64,000 nucleotides of DNA, from the NCBI RefSeq assembly GCF_023272795.1, contig NZ_CP096829.1, forward strand, positions 2,604,001 through 2,668,000. The letters run 5' to 3'. The notes beneath the pieces were generated by a model. That model made no database searches, had not been told where the DNA came from, and saw only the letters and a program-made list of their open reading frames with translations. Within the stretch, counting starts at the first letter, position 1, and every line of letters begins with the position of its first letter. The translations under genes and the position numbers were made by a program. This stretch comes from Flavobacterium humidisoli. Lineage in GTDB: Bacteria > Bacteroidota > Bacteroidia > Flavobacteriales > Flavobacteriaceae. Shown here piece after piece: positions 38,534 to 49,359 of this stretch.

Positions 38534-39589
38534 GAAGGGTGGTGGTTTAATATGAATTTCATGTTATTGTTAAAAGAACGGTTCTCTGTCTCAGTAATAG
38601 ATGCAATAGAAAAGTTCAGCTGTCTCAAATAAAAATAGATCTAAAAAGAAATCATTAAATTTTTAATCTAATGACTTCTGGCGCAGTCAATATATAAAGA
38701 TGCAAAAGTAAAGACCGCCTTATAATATCGCTGGCGGTGCTTGCATTAAAAAGTATCAAATATTTTTTTTTTGCAATAAGCGGTACGTTTTTTAATGCTT
38801 ATTTGCAGGACTTTGATAAAACAGAAACCCAGAAAGAGAATGCTCTTAGATTTTCATGATAGGTTCTGGCTGCCAATAGGAAGGCAGGAGTGCTTTTTGA
38901 AATAATTGTTTGGCAAAAGTTAAAATTTCCAATTCCGCCATTATTGGCAGGCTCCCAGGTAATTAAAAAAAGCCACTGTTTGCGGGTATGCCTTCAAAAA
39001 AAAATCAATAAAGGGGCCATTGGATTTTAGACCTTATCCTTTAAATGTTTCTGTGCCATTTTTTTCTTTATAAGAGAATAGAATAAATCAGAAAATTACA
39101 GTAAAGGCTGTTTTTTTATTTTTTGAAGAAAATAGAAGCCGCCAATAGCTGCAATTATATTCCATTGTGCTGTGCTGTCTTGGCATATAGATTCAAATAG
39201 TGCTGAAAGCTGCGCTGTAAAAATGAATAAGGCTGGTTTTTATTGGTGCCGTTTTTTTTTTAAATACGCTTTTTATAGTACTAATGCAAGTTGAGAATTG
39301 TGCTGATAAGCATTTGTATTGGATACCTTTGCCTGTGTTAAATGTGTCGATTTTGATTAGGTTCTCAGTTTGACGGCTTTTAATTGGTGTGCTTTTTTGT
39401 TTTGATTCATCGGAATCATAAATTCAATAAGCGGGTGGCCATCCGAAAAGGCTTAGGCATTCTCTTTTAGAAGCTCGAATTTTGACTTCTCCAAGGACTC
39501 TGCCTTTCGGATATAGAGTGAAAGCGACTTTTTGAGGCTCGAGATATTTGAACTGCAATTTTGGGCGGTATGCGCTAAAAGGAAGGTTA
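38534..39589. other. Intergenic region without recognisable genes
   Basis: About 1 kb of AT-rich DNA with many short T and A runs. No protein-like frame or RNA gene was recognised; probably decayed DNA. Confidence 0.4.
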
Positions 39590-40202
39590 TTTAAAGAAAA
39601 GGAACACTGTTGAAAATAATATTTTTAGCAATCTCATAGAGATAAAGCAGGCATTACCCGATCAGGAGTCTAGAATAAAAGCTTTAAAACCCAATAAAAA
39701 AGACAGTATGCCAAACTAGAAATTGACGGTTCAGTAAAAGTTGGCTATGAAAATGGGAATAAGTTGGGCTATAGAGATGAGAGCAATAAAGATTATCCTA
39801 CTTGCTGAAAGGAAGTGTTATTATGGCCTTGGACCAATTCAGTTAAGTTGGAACTATAATTACGGGCAATTGAGTGAGTTCTTGTATGGAGATAAAAAAA
39901 CTCTTATTTCGAAATCCCGGAAATTTGACTATCGATGCTTCTTTGGCATTTCAGGTGGCAATATGGTTTTGGATGACTCCCCAATCTCCAAAACCATCCT
40001 GCCATAATGTGATAACAGGTAAGTGTCGGCCTAGCCAATCTGGCAAAATGCAGGCTGTAAACCCGGTTTTGGGATGACTATCAATATCATCAGCGGAGGG
40101 TTAGAGTGCAATCAGACGGATAATGCGAAAAAGAAAGATAGAAGAGGCTTTTATGAACGCTATCTGGATATGTCAAAACAAGCGATCCTAAATTGCGAAT
40201 GA
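39590..40202 (+). pseudogene. Decayed GH19 chitinase
   Basis: Three plus-strand frames in series read a GH19 chitinase. First ALPDQESRIKALKPNKKD (about 39645-39700), then YENGNKLGYRDESNKDYPT (39745-39805), then after a shift YYGLGPIQLSWNYNYGQLSE (39819-39878), then after another shift IDASLAFQVAIWFWMTPQSP and KPSCHNVITGK (39919-40020), then GFGMTINIISGGLECNQTDN and KKDRRGFYERYLDM to TGA at 40202. GRGPIQL(S/T), the aromatic WFWMTP box and the GGLEC box are hallmarks of the family, which cleaves chitin by inversion. At least three frameshifts make it inactive; the start is lost. An intact GH20 hexosaminidase lies 0.9 kb downstream. Confidence 0.88.
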
Positions 40203-40496
40203 AAATGTGATAAAATGCAATCCTATTTAGCTGAAACAAGTCAGTTCGTAAAAACTGCTATTTTAATAATTTTCTCTTTTTCAAGATTAGATAATTTAAC
40301 CGGTGCCAATCGGGGTTATCTGATAATTTGACTGAGTTCTGCTATATCTTATGGCTGTAATATTTAAAAATAGTGCCAGTTTAATTTTTAAGAACTCATC
40401 TATTGGCGCCATTAAATCAAAATATAGCGTAACGATATTAAAAAAAAAAAATTAGACGAAAATAAATTAAGGTCTAATGTAAAATCATACAACTAA

Positions 40497-40736
40497 ATGG
40501 GTGCTAAGAATGCTATTAATGCCAATAGGATATTGGTCTTTGCCGGTTTATTATTTATGTCATGCAAGACAAATTTTGCATCAAATTACAGAATTGCCAC
40601 CAGCAGGCGCAATTATTATACTGACAAATACAGTTTTGTCAAGGACTCAATTGTATTTTATGAAACCAAAAGGAATGGTTCCCGCCAATTTTATCGCGTG
40701 CACTATAAGGATTCTAAAATATTTCGTCCTAAATAA
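40497..40736 (+). CDS. Small putative lipoprotein, 79 aa
   Basis: Starts MGAKNAINANRILVFAGLLF, followed by MSCKTN, which gives a plausible lipobox (LFMSC), then a basic, tyrosine-rich body (NYYTDKYSFVKDSIVFYETK) to TAA. No homologue recognised. Because the neighbourhood is full of relics, it may also be a leftover; the signal-like N-terminus speaks for a real gene. Confidence 0.4.
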   Translation: MGAKNAINANRILVFAGLLFMSCKTNFASNYRIATSRRNYYTDKYSFVKDSIVFYETKRNGSRQFYRVHYKDSKIFRPK

Positions 40737-41124
40737 TTTAAAAGGGTTCCATTCAATAAAGGCTGAAATTTTGGATATGGCTTATTTCTGTTAAAATTAA
40801 TCATTACGCATTTAAGCTCAAATTGCTTTGCCAAAGCGTGTTTTTGGCAGCTTTTCAATAAGGCTTCTGCTGTTTTTTATGCAAAATTCTGCAAAAATGA
40901 ATTTTATGCTAATTCTTCTTTTTAAGCTCCCATGTATAATCGACTAATGTTTTTTATTTATCGCCGGAAGGCAATTTTCCTATGGTGCAGCCTTTTTTTT
41001 TGCCGCCTTTTTTTGCTGCAATTGTGGCATAGTGATCTGTTTTTGGCTATATAAAATATTGCATCATAGTAATGAAAATTCATAAAGTATTTTAGGTTTT
41101 GTATCAACGAGTAAATTCAGTAAA

Positions 41125-43437
41125 ATGAAAAAAATAATTTTAGTGGCACTAGTAATATTTTCTGCGTTTGCATCAGCGCAGCAATCTGTTTCTATAGTCC
41201 CGAAGCCTGTCAGAGTGAAAATGAAAAACAGCAGTTTTATTATTGATAATTCAGTTGCTGTAAAATTTGATCAAAAGGATCAGCAGATGGGACAAATAGC
41301 TGTTTTTTTTAAAGACTGCATAAAACGGGTGACGGGATTTGAATTAAATGAGCATAAAGGAAAAGCAAAAGAGATTGTTTTCAGTATCGAAAAAATCAAT
41401 GGAATTGGAGACGAGGGATATTTGATCTCTGTTGATCCCGAAAGAATCCTATTAAAGGCAAATACATCAAAAGGCCTGTTTTATGCCGTCCAATCTTTAT
41501 TGCAGACTCTGCCTTTTGTTGGAACGAATGATTTGGCTCAAATTCCCTGTATGGAAATAGAAGATTATCCCCGTTTTCAATGGAGAGGTATGATGTTGGA
41601 CGTTAGCCACCATTTTTTTTCTATGGAAATGATTAAAGAATTTATCGATTTGCTGGCAGCATATAAAATGAATGTTTTCCATTGGCATCTGGCTGATGGT
41701 GCCGGCTGGCGTTTGGAAATAAAAAAATATCCCAAACTTGCGCAGCAGGCTGCTTGGCGCGTTGATGATTTAGATAGGCCTTGGAATTGGGCTGAGGTAG
41801 AATTTAATGCTGACCGAAGCAAATCCACTTATGGCGGCTATTATACTCAGGAGCAGGCTAAAGAAGTTGTAGCTTATGCCAAAGCAAGAAATATTACGGT
41901 TATACCTGAGATAGAAATGCCAGGGCATTCAGAGGCTGCTTTGGCGGCCTATCCCGAATTCTCGTGCAATTCTAAAAATAATTTCACGCAATCTGGGAAT
42001 TTCTATGCAAGTAAAGTAGAAAGTAATATTTGCGCAGGGAATGAGGGGGCCTACACATTTCTACAAGATGTGCTTAGCGAGGTTTTGGCTATTTTTCCTT
42101 CAAAATACATTCATATTGGAGGAGATGAGGTTGATAAAACAAGCTGGCAGCGATGTGCCAAATGCCAAGCCAAAATAAAAAAGGAAAAACTGAAAAATGA
42201 GCAGGAATTGCAAAGTTATTTCATGTATAAAATGGAAAAGTTTCTGGTTTCAAAAAATAGAAAGATGATAGGCTGGGATGAAATTCTTGCAGGCGGGTTA
42301 TTATCCCCAGAGGCAACAGTTATGAGCTGGCGCGGAGAGGCTGGTGGAATTGAGGCGGTAAAAAAGGGGAATGATGTAATTATGTCGCCTGGTTTTCCAT
42401 GTTATTTTGATCACTATCAGGGAGATCCTGAAACGGAGCCAGCTGCTATTGGAGGATTCAATACGCTGAAAAAAGTATATAGTTACGAGCCTGTTCCCAA
42501 TGAGCTCTCTGCAGAGGAATCTAAGCATGTTTTGGGTGCGCAAGCCAATTTATGGACAGAATATATTGCATCTGCAGAACAGGTGGAGTATATGATTCTT
42601 CCCCGCATTCTTGCATTGTCAGAAGTTTTATGGTCTGTAAAAGGACAACGCGATTGGGAGGGTTTTACAGAACGTCTTAAGGGCCATATGACTGGTTTTC
42701 AGCAAAAGGGCCTGCACTATAGTAAAGGGAATTTTACAGTCGACCTCAAGGCTATTACGGAAGATGATAAACTTTTTATAGCACTTGAGGCAGAACATCC
42801 GGAAGCTGCAATTTATTATACAACCGATGGGAGTATGCCTTCTAGCTCAAGCAATCGATATGATAAGCCTTTTGAAGCAAGTCATTCTATGACCATAAAA
42901 ACGATTATGGTTATCAAGGGGCAGGTTATGAATAAAAAAACTGCCGAACAGTCTTTTACATTCAATAAGGCCACTGGAAAAGCGGTTGCTTATGACAATG
43001 CTTTTAGCTGCGCTTATCCTGCAAACGGTGCCAATACATTAACCGATGGGCGTCGGGGAACGCAAAATATTGATAAGCACTGGCATGGATTTAATGGCAA
43101 CGATTTGGTTGCCACTATTGACCTGGAGAAAAGCACTTGTGTCAGCACTATTAGTTTAGGCTTTTTTCAAGATTGGCGACAATGGATATTCCTGCCGCAA
43201 TGGGTGAAATTTGAAGTATCTCAAGATGGAATTAATTTCAAGGAAGTAAAAACAGTATTAAATACAATTCCGCCATCAGATAAAGCGAGCCAGATAAAAG
43301 ATTTTACAGCCAAATTTGCACAGCATAATGTAAAAGCTGTCCGCATAACGGCAAAAAACCTGGAAAAATGCCCTTCAGGCCACCCAGGAGAAAAGGAATC
43401 TGCTTGGTTATTTGCAGACGAAATTCTGATAGAATAG
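41125..43437 (+). CDS. GH20 beta-N-acetylhexosaminidase
   Basis: A 770-aa exported enzyme that removes terminal GlcNAc/GalNAc from chito-oligosaccharides or glycans. Signal peptide 1-18 (ends SAFASAQ); GH20b N-terminal domain (about 20-140); catalytic barrel (about 145-500) with RGMMLDVSHHFF, VFHWHLADGAGWRLEIK, IPEIEMPGHSEAAL and the substrate-assisted catalytic pair Asp334-Glu335 in YIHIGGDEVDK; then a chitobiase-like C-domain with IYYTTDGSMPSSSS (about 560-620) and an F5/8-type domain with TLTDGRRGTQNIDKHWHGF (about 630-770). Single gene with its own leader. The GH19 relic upstream suggests that the pair once served chitin use. Confidence 0.95.
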   Translation: MKKIILVALVIFSAFASAQQSVSIVPKPVRVKMKNSSFIIDNSVAVKFDQKDQQMGQIAVFFKDCIKRVTGFELNEHKGKAKEIVFSIEKINGIGDEGYLISVDPERILLKANTSKGLFYAVQSLLQTLPFVGTNDLAQIPCMEIEDYPRFQWRGMMLDVSHHFFSMEMIKEFIDLLAAYKMNVFHWHLADGAGWRLEIKKYPKLAQQAAWRVDDLDRPWNWAEVEFNADRSKSTYGGYYTQEQAKEVVAYAKARNITVIPEIEMPGHSEAALAAYPEFSCNSKNNFTQSGNFYASKVESNICAGNEGAYTFLQDVLSEVLAIFPSKYIHIGGDEVDKTSWQRCAKCQAKIKKEKLKNEQELQSYFMYKMEKFLVSKNRKMIGWDEILAGGLLSPEATVMSWRGEAGGIEAVKKGNDVIMSPGFPCYFDHYQGDPETEPAAIGGFNTLKKVYSYEPVPNELSAEESKHVLGAQANLWTEYIASAEQVEYMILPRILALSEVLWSVKGQRDWEGFTERLKGHMTGFQQKGLHYSKGNFTVDLKAITEDDKLFIALEAEHPEAAIYYTTDGSMPSSSSNRYDKPFEASHSMTIKTIMVIKGQVMNKKTAEQSFTFNKATGKAVAYDNAFSCAYPANGANTLTDGRRGTQNIDKHWHGFNGNDLVATIDLEKSTCVSTISLGFFQDWRQWIFLPQWVKFEVSQDGINFKEVKTVLNTIPPSDKASQIKDFTAKFAQHNVKAVRITAKNLEKCPSGHPGEKESAWLFADEILIE

Positions 43438-43613
43438 GAAATGTTGGGCGCATTAAAATTTAACAGTAGTTGCTCTTATCACTAATCAAATGTCATTTTT
43501 TATTATTATTTTATTTTTCAAATTCTAATTTTATAAGCAGCTTTATTGCGGCACGTGTTTTTATGGCATTTCCTTTTTGTTTTTTAGTAATTTTAAATTT
43601 AATTATATGTAAA

Positions 43614-44390
43614 ATGAAAAAATTGCTATTTAAAGATGCTCTAATTTGGCTAACTTCGTTTTTTAATGGTGATAATCCGTCTTGGCCATCTGGCTCAATT
43701 TTAGCCAAAAAGGGGATTTTTACACAAAGCGGTGGTAGAGCCTATTGCGAAGACATGGTATATAACGATAAAATTGTGAGAGTCATTGGAAAGGATTATG
43801 TGATTGCATACACTTTAAAAAAGGATTTAAATATAAAAACGGAAGAGTGCAATAGGAATGGGGATCTGGATATTGTAAAAGAGTATCATTATGCCAAAGG
43901 CAGACTTGCCGCCTTAACAATTAAAAAAACGGAATTGTCATTTTATTCGAAAATTAAATTTGTTCATAATTTCGACGGAACTGTTTCTTACAAAGATTTA
44001 AGGCTTAACTCCTCAACCAACACTAAGGATGATAGGGGATACGTTGGGAAATTTATATTTAAGGATGGAAATCTGATTCAAAAACTATATTCATATTACG
44101 AACACGAAGGATCTATAGTATATGATTATGATGTGAAAAATAATCCTTTTAAAAATGTTGCAGGCTTTGATTTCCTGTTAGATATTGATATGCCTCAAAG
44201 CTAGCTTGACAGCATAATAAAAAAAACTCACACTTCGGGATCTGAGACTAATATTCGGACTTACATTACCCCCTCTGACTATGAATATGATGCGAATGAT
44301 TATGTGATAAAGGAAGTTGCAACTTATCAAAGTGCAAGCGAAAGGTTAACTGAAAACGGATCAATACAGATATTAGAATGGTTTTGCTAA
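43614..44390 (+). pseudogene. YD-repeat-like lipoprotein copy with an in-frame amber stop
   Basis: From ATG 43614 the frame aligns along its whole length with the lipoprotein at 11452 (for example YNDKIVRVIGKDYVIAYT, HNFDGTVSYKDLRL, GKFIFKDGNLIQKL, YDVKNNPFKNVAGFDFLL). At 44202-44204 a TAG interrupts it, yet the same frame continues for 61 codons with matching sequence (LDSIIKKTHTSGSETNIRTY, YEYDANDYVIKEVATYQSAS) to TAA at 44390. The N-terminus has lost the lipobox. One base change (TAG from CAG, AAG or similar) explains the interruption, so the damage is recent or the stop is read through. Confidence 0.8.
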
Positions 44391-45851
44391 ATAATCTATA
44401 CGATTGATTAGGGAACATGCTTAATTTGCATCTGTAAAAAAGATTTTTGCAGGCGTCTTCTAATTTATAGGCTCTCATTTTGATTTCTATCTGTTCATGC
44501 ATTTGGCCAGCAGCTCAGCAGATGATTTGAATAATGAAGCCTAAGTTCATTATATATCTACGGCCTGCATTGTAATTTTGTTTTTAAAATCTCTTTTATG
44601 CTTATGCTTGCCAATCATAAACCGCTATTTAAAATTGCATTTGTTCTTTCAGCTACTGCATTTTACAAGACCAGAGTTTAGAAAGGATACGGAGAAAGAC
44701 AGCAATCTGCACTATTTTCACCATAGAAAAAGAAATAAGACAAAAGACTTTTTGCATTTTGATAATTTTGAAGAAAACCAAAATGGCAGATAGACTTTTA
44801 ATCTACGGCAGAACCCTGTAATCTGTCTTTTTTAAGTTTTATATAATTGGAATCCAAACTGCTAGGAGGCGGCTATAATTAATTTTCGTCTGTCCAAAAT
44901 AACTTATGCAGGATTCTGATATAAACTCAGATTGATTGAATATTCTTATAAATCAGCTTAACTTTCTGCTTCAAAACCAAGTGACAGCTCCAGTTAAAAT
45001 TCTCTTCAACTTTTGCAATAGAAAAAGTGCCAAGCCCATAACAATTGGCTGTGGTTGTGCAAGTGATCAATAAGGGAGAACAGCCAAAATCAATTGATTC
45101 CCAAACTTTTTGACGAAATTAAATAAGGTATTATAGTTATCTTTATCCTTAAAATAAGGGGCTGATTTGCCAGAGTCAGACCTGCTTTAGTACATACGTC
45201 CAGCAGCATTTCCCATTGCAACTGCTGCCATTCCGGCTCCTTGGGCTGCTGTGCCCATCGCTGAAGTTGAAGAGTTGTTGAATATATGGGTCACTTTTTG
45301 CGCCAATGCGCGGCCACCTCCGGCATAACAATGTAATTTGCTAGAGAGGGAACAGTGAAATAACCCGCAATACCATAATCATAAATACTAAATACGCTCA
45401 ATGGCTTCCTTTAGTGTCGGAATTGAATTTATTGAAAGGGTTTTTAGTTCCGATTTTTTCAAAAGTTGTTCATACTGTCTTTGCTTCTAATTTCCATTTT
45501 TTGTATATCAAAACCGTCGTTTTTTTTGTATTTGGCCCAAACCGTAATTATTGCAATTTTCCTGTTGTTCAAGTTTAGCGCAAGTCTTTTTTCTTTTTTT
45601 TTCTTTTTATAGGACTTTTTTATGTTTAATTCATGGTTTTATTTATTCTAATCTTAATATTTTTGCACGCTTTTTAAAAGATAAAGCATTTTTTTCTTGT
45701 ATTTATTATCTCGTTTTACTTAACTGTAACTATTTGTTTTTTTTAATTTATTTGTCCTTAAATTTTGAATTAACTATAAGATGGTGATTATCTTTTTTGC
45801 AAAGAATAAATTTATATTTTTTTAAGCGCTCAATATTTTAAATAATTATGT
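44391..45851. other. Intergenic region with one minus-strand relic
   Basis: No intact gene in 1.4 kb. On the minus strand about 45400-45180 reads SLANYCYAGGGRALAQKVTH, then IFNNSSTSAMGTAAQGAGMA and AVAMGNAAGRMY before a stop, an alanine/glycine-rich protein end that I cannot name; it continues upstream only in broken frames. The last 250 bases are T-rich and should hold the promoter of the gene at 45852. Confidence 0.4.
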
Positions 45852-48173
45852 ATGAAATTAAAATTTTTACTTTTGTTTTTTTTGTTAAACGTATGTGCTT
45901 ATTCACAAAATTCTGGTATTGGAACTTCCAGTCCCAATGCTTCTTCCAAACTTGAAGTTTTTTCGTTGGATAAAGGTTTGCTTATTCCTCGTGTTAGTTT
46001 AAAGAGTACATTAGATACAGTTACGATTGCTAACGGTAATGTAAATAGTCTTCTTGTTTTTAATACGCAGACTGTTGGAGATGTTAGTCCTGGTTACTAT
46101 TATTGGTATACTGACAGATGGAACAGGCTTACAACATCGTCAAATAACGGGCTTATAACAACAAATGGGGTTGTTGAGTTGGGAGGAACTTTAACAAAAC
46201 CTACGGTAATCACTGCAAGTGCTTCAAATACATTGGCGGTTGCTGGTTTGTCTACTGGTTCTTCGAGCGATCAGGTTTTGGTAAGTGATGCTACAACGGG
46301 GGTTGTAAAAAAAATCGCATCAGCTAGTTTAATTCCAGCTACTACTGTAGATGCTACTGTTTTAAATGGCGCTCTGACAACAACAGTAAATGAGATATCC
46401 GATTCCACTCCTGTAAATGTTTTAACATCGTCAAATAATGGTGTTACTTCAATAAATGGAGTTGCTGAATTGGGAGGAACTTTAACAAAACCTACGGTAA
46501 TCACTGCAAGTGCCACAAATACACTAGCGATTCCAGGTTTGTCTATTGGTTCTTTTAGCGATCAGGTTTTGGTAACTGATGCTACAACCGGGGTTGTAAA
46601 AAAAATCGCATCAGCAAGTATTGATACAACATTGGATGGCTTTATAGATTATCCAAGTAAAGGGCTAGTCGCACTAGGAACTATGTCAGACGGCAAAAGT
46701 GAAAGAGGTCAAGGAAATGATTTTGTTATATTAGATGATGCAAGTACCGGTATTGGTACAGGAACACCAAACCAAAGTGCTATCTTAGAATTGAAATCCA
46801 ATACAAGAGGCTTTTTGCCTCCAAAATTGACAAAAAGTGAAAGAGATCAAATAAATAATCCGGCTACTAGCTTAGTAATTTATTGCACGAATTGTAATAA
46901 TGAGCAAGGATGTTTGCAGGTAAACGACGGTACGGCTGATCTTCCTGTTTGGAATTGTGTAAGTGGAATCCCTCAACAAAATGTAACTGCTGTATGCAAT
47001 GGCTTTGTGTCAGGGAATTATGTTGCGGGTTCTGCATTATCTGGAACTTATACTGTCTCTATTGGAAATAATAGTTTTTCCAGTGCGACTATAGCTTTTG
47101 ATAAATCTGATTTGACACTTTCTGGAGTATCCGGAGTAACTGTAAGTTCTGTATCGCCAACATCAGTTACTATTTTAGCAGGAGAAACAAAAGTTATTAC
47201 TTATAATTTAAGCGGAATGATTGGTTCTGCCGGTACATTGTCAGGTTTTTGGAAAAAGTTAACGCTTAGCTGTTCTAAAGAAAAAACGGTAACCTACCCA
47301 GATGCTATTTTTAACTGTAACGCAACAAATATTTTATCTAACGATTATAGTTTGGTTAATGGGAAATCCTACACAGGATCAATAACAATTCCTTACACGG
47401 TAAATGTTTCCGGAGGAACATATAGTGCCCAGACAATTACTTCAAATGGTATTACCTTTACACGTAATGCAGGATCTTATAACGCTCCATCAGGAAATAT
47501 TGTATACAATTTTTCTGGAACTTTTACAGGAAACACAAGCGAAATTTTTACAATAACTACTGATCTTGCTGCAGGTTCCTGTACAATATTTATTTTTGAT
47601 GCTATTAGAGCAGCTATCGTCAAAGGTGGCAACACCAAAGATCTTTCCAAATATGATGCGGCAAGAACGCAAGATGTAATTAATGTTACTTCTGCTTCAT
47701 ATGATCAAATAGCAGCTATTACAAATGCGTCTAAAATTTTATCCTCTGACGGATTATTTAGTGGAAATCCTCCTAATGGTACTTCTGGTCAGAATGGAAC
47801 GAGGCCCTTTCCGCCAGTTGCCTTTGATACCCAAAACTATTTTAAAGCAGGATCGTACTTTGTAGCTTTCAAGGTAAAAACAAAAGTTCCATCGTATTTT
47901 TCAAATATAAATTATTTAGGAACTAAAATTCAATTTAAAGACAGTTCTGATACAGGATTTAAAGATTATTGTAATCCTTTAACTAGCTTAAATGCTAGTA
48001 GTTATACTGAATATTATTTTGTTATTAAACAACCTCAAAATGCTATTCCTACAGACCCTACTTTAGGTGTTTTTAATCCTGCTTCCAATAATGATCTTAT
48101 AGGGGGAGGAAATAATAGTGGTAATTTTCCTGCGTATTTGCAGGGAATAGAAGTGAGCAACAAGCAGTGGTAA
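45852..48173 (+). CDS. Large secreted surface protein with internal repeats
   Basis: A 773-aa protein: signal peptide (MKLKFLLLFFLLNVCAYSQ), then NSGIGTSSPNASSKLEVF and KGLLIPRVSL, the same module as in the minus-strand gene at 7682. Two 64-residue copies follow (about residues 94-157 and 193-256), sharing ELGGTLTKPTVITASA, SDQVLV.DATTGVVKKIASAS. A second module copy (GIGTGTPNQSAILELKSNTR, GFLPPKLTKSERDQI) sits near 300-335, with CTNCNNEQGCLQV. Two or three Ig-like units (about 375-600) and an unassigned beta-rich C-terminal domain complete it. No type IX tail is obvious. It is followed by a strong terminator and stands alone. Cell-surface or extracellular location is inferred. Confidence 0.82.
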   Translation: MKLKFLLLFFLLNVCAYSQNSGIGTSSPNASSKLEVFSLDKGLLIPRVSLKSTLDTVTIANGNVNSLLVFNTQTVGDVSPGYYYWYTDRWNRLTTSSNNGLITTNGVVELGGTLTKPTVITASASNTLAVAGLSTGSSSDQVLVSDATTGVVKKIASASLIPATTVDATVLNGALTTTVNEISDSTPVNVLTSSNNGVTSINGVAELGGTLTKPTVITASATNTLAIPGLSIGSFSDQVLVTDATTGVVKKIASASIDTTLDGFIDYPSKGLVALGTMSDGKSERGQGNDFVILDDASTGIGTGTPNQSAILELKSNTRGFLPPKLTKSERDQINNPATSLVIYCTNCNNEQGCLQVNDGTADLPVWNCVSGIPQQNVTAVCNGFVSGNYVAGSALSGTYTVSIGNNSFSSATIAFDKSDLTLSGVSGVTVSSVSPTSVTILAGETKVITYNLSGMIGSAGTLSGFWKKLTLSCSKEKTVTYPDAIFNCNATNILSNDYSLVNGKSYTGSITIPYTVNVSGGTYSAQTITSNGITFTRNAGSYNAPSGNIVYNFSGTFTGNTSEIFTITTDLAAGSCTIFIFDAIRAAIVKGGNTKDLSKYDAARTQDVINVTSASYDQIAAITNASKILSSDGLFSGNPPNGTSGQNGTRPFPPVAFDTQNYFKAGSYFVAFKVKTKVPSYFSNINYLGTKIQFKDSSDTGFKDYCNPLTSLNASSYTEYYFVIKQPQNAIPTDPTLGVFNPASNNDLIGGGNNSGNFPAYLQGIEVSNKQW
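46131..46620 (+). repeat. Two-copy 190-bp coding repeat
   Basis: 46131-46323 and 46428-46620 are imperfect direct copies spaced 297 bp apart start to start, both in frame. Identical blocks of 20 or more bases (for example around the GGAGGAACTTTAACAAAACC core) make recombination between them likely to delete or add 99 codons. Confidence 0.9.
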
Positions 48174-48208
48174 GTCTTTTTTTAATAGATATACAATTTA
48201 ATCCTAAA

Positions 48209-48252
48209 CAATTCAAACCAAAAAGCAAGAGATGGCTTTTTGGTTTGAATTG
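48209..48252 (+). terminator. Strong hairpin terminator
   Basis: A perfect 18-bp stem (48209-48226 with 48235-48252) with an 8-nt loop, followed by TTATTTT, 35 nt after the stop codon of the 773-aa protein. Confidence 0.8.
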
Positions 48253-48341
48253 TTATTTTCGCTTATATCTTGTAGTGAGACATGGTAGCTGGAAATAGTT
48301 AGGCAAGACAAAGGTTTTTTTGGATCTGATGCAAAACTTGG

Positions 48342-48974
48342 TTAGTAGGTAAAAATATTAGATAGATTAAATAAAAAGAAGTCTATATTTCTCACTTCGC
48401 TAAATGCTTTTATTTTTGCGTTGAAAGATTCAGCCGAAGCATTTCTGCTTCTGTTGTCAAAATAGTTTAAGGGGGAATTGGAATTAAAAGTTAGGGTTTT
48501 GAGTAATAAAACATTAAAAATTTTAAAGCTTACCCTCAATATTCCCGTACCAATGTGTTTTGTTATTGTAAACTCGTCGAAGTTGTTGATTTAGATTTAT
48601 ATGCTGTTTTTGTATCGGGATAATGCAAACTGCATTTATGCTCTTCCCTCTTTTATGCTGGGGCCGTTTTTTCACAAGATTGTGTAGCAGTTACTTACTT
48701 CTTGGTCGTAGCTGTTTAATAGATTTTCCGTTGGATAAAAGCTTAGGGATATTGTTTTGTTTTCTCTTTTTCCTGTAATATCAAGTGATTATCAGTATTC
48801 ATAGCTTCCAATCGATGTTTGATTCTCATCTCTTGCAAGGTTTCCGGCGCTAACTTTTGACCATTTGCAATCCTGACGGCATTTGTACACCAAGATAGCT
48901 GTATTCCTGGTTCCTTGGATAATTGTGCTGTAGTTTAATTGGTTTAGCATATAAGCTTTTTTACTATCTTTCAT
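48342..48974 (-). pseudogene. Decayed ISAon1-like (ISL3-type) transposase
   Basis: Minus-strand pieces follow a DDE transposase of the ISAon1 group: near 48870-48820 VQKLAPETLQEMRIKHRLEA-like sequence, near 48620-48560 YPDTKTAYKLNQQLRRVYNN, and near 48470-48345 the highly typical LNYFDNRSRNASAESFNAKI, then KAFSEVRNIDFFLFNLSNIF, the end of the protein with catalytic Glu. Frames change several times and the 5' half is absent. Inactive. Confidence 0.75.
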
Positions 48975-49039
48975 TATTTATAGTTAAATATTATTTTAGG
49001 CATGTACGGTTTTTCCTGTATTTATTAAAAGAATATTAT

Positions 49040-49330
49040 TTATGGAATCATTCAAAGGAGAAAGCATTATTGTTTTTTTGATATATTCAAAACAGATTTA
49101 GATTGTTTAAAAAATTTAGCGACGATAAAATGGAAAGGAGATTTTCGATGTTCAAAATGTTATCACAATAAATTTACGATTCGTAAACTAAATTTTGCTA
49201 GAAATTGTAATTTATGCCATCATGTTGAAAGTCCAACGGTTAATACTATTTTTTTACAAAGTAAAATTTGGCATTCGAAAAGCTTTTGGAATCGTCTTTG
49301 AAATGACTGCACTACAAAAAGCTTATCTTC
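49040..49330 (+). pseudogene. Fragment of an IS1595-like transposase
   Basis: The plus strand reads TDLDCLKNLATIKWKGDFRC, SKCYHNKFTIRKLNFARNCN and LCHHVESPTVNTIFLQSKI: a zinc-ribbon N-terminus with two CxxC pairs in the arrangement of IS1595-family transposases, then a piece KAFGIVFEMTALQKAY. The DDE core is missing; directly downstream another element's sequence begins. Confidence 0.65.
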
Positions 49331-49359
49331 ATCTTCTTCACAAATGGCAAACGCTATTC

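Noticed and set aside
45551..45787. 78-aa hydrophobic plus-strand frame
   Set aside because: Product of T-rich DNA (Phe, Leu and Ser runs) with no supporting features.
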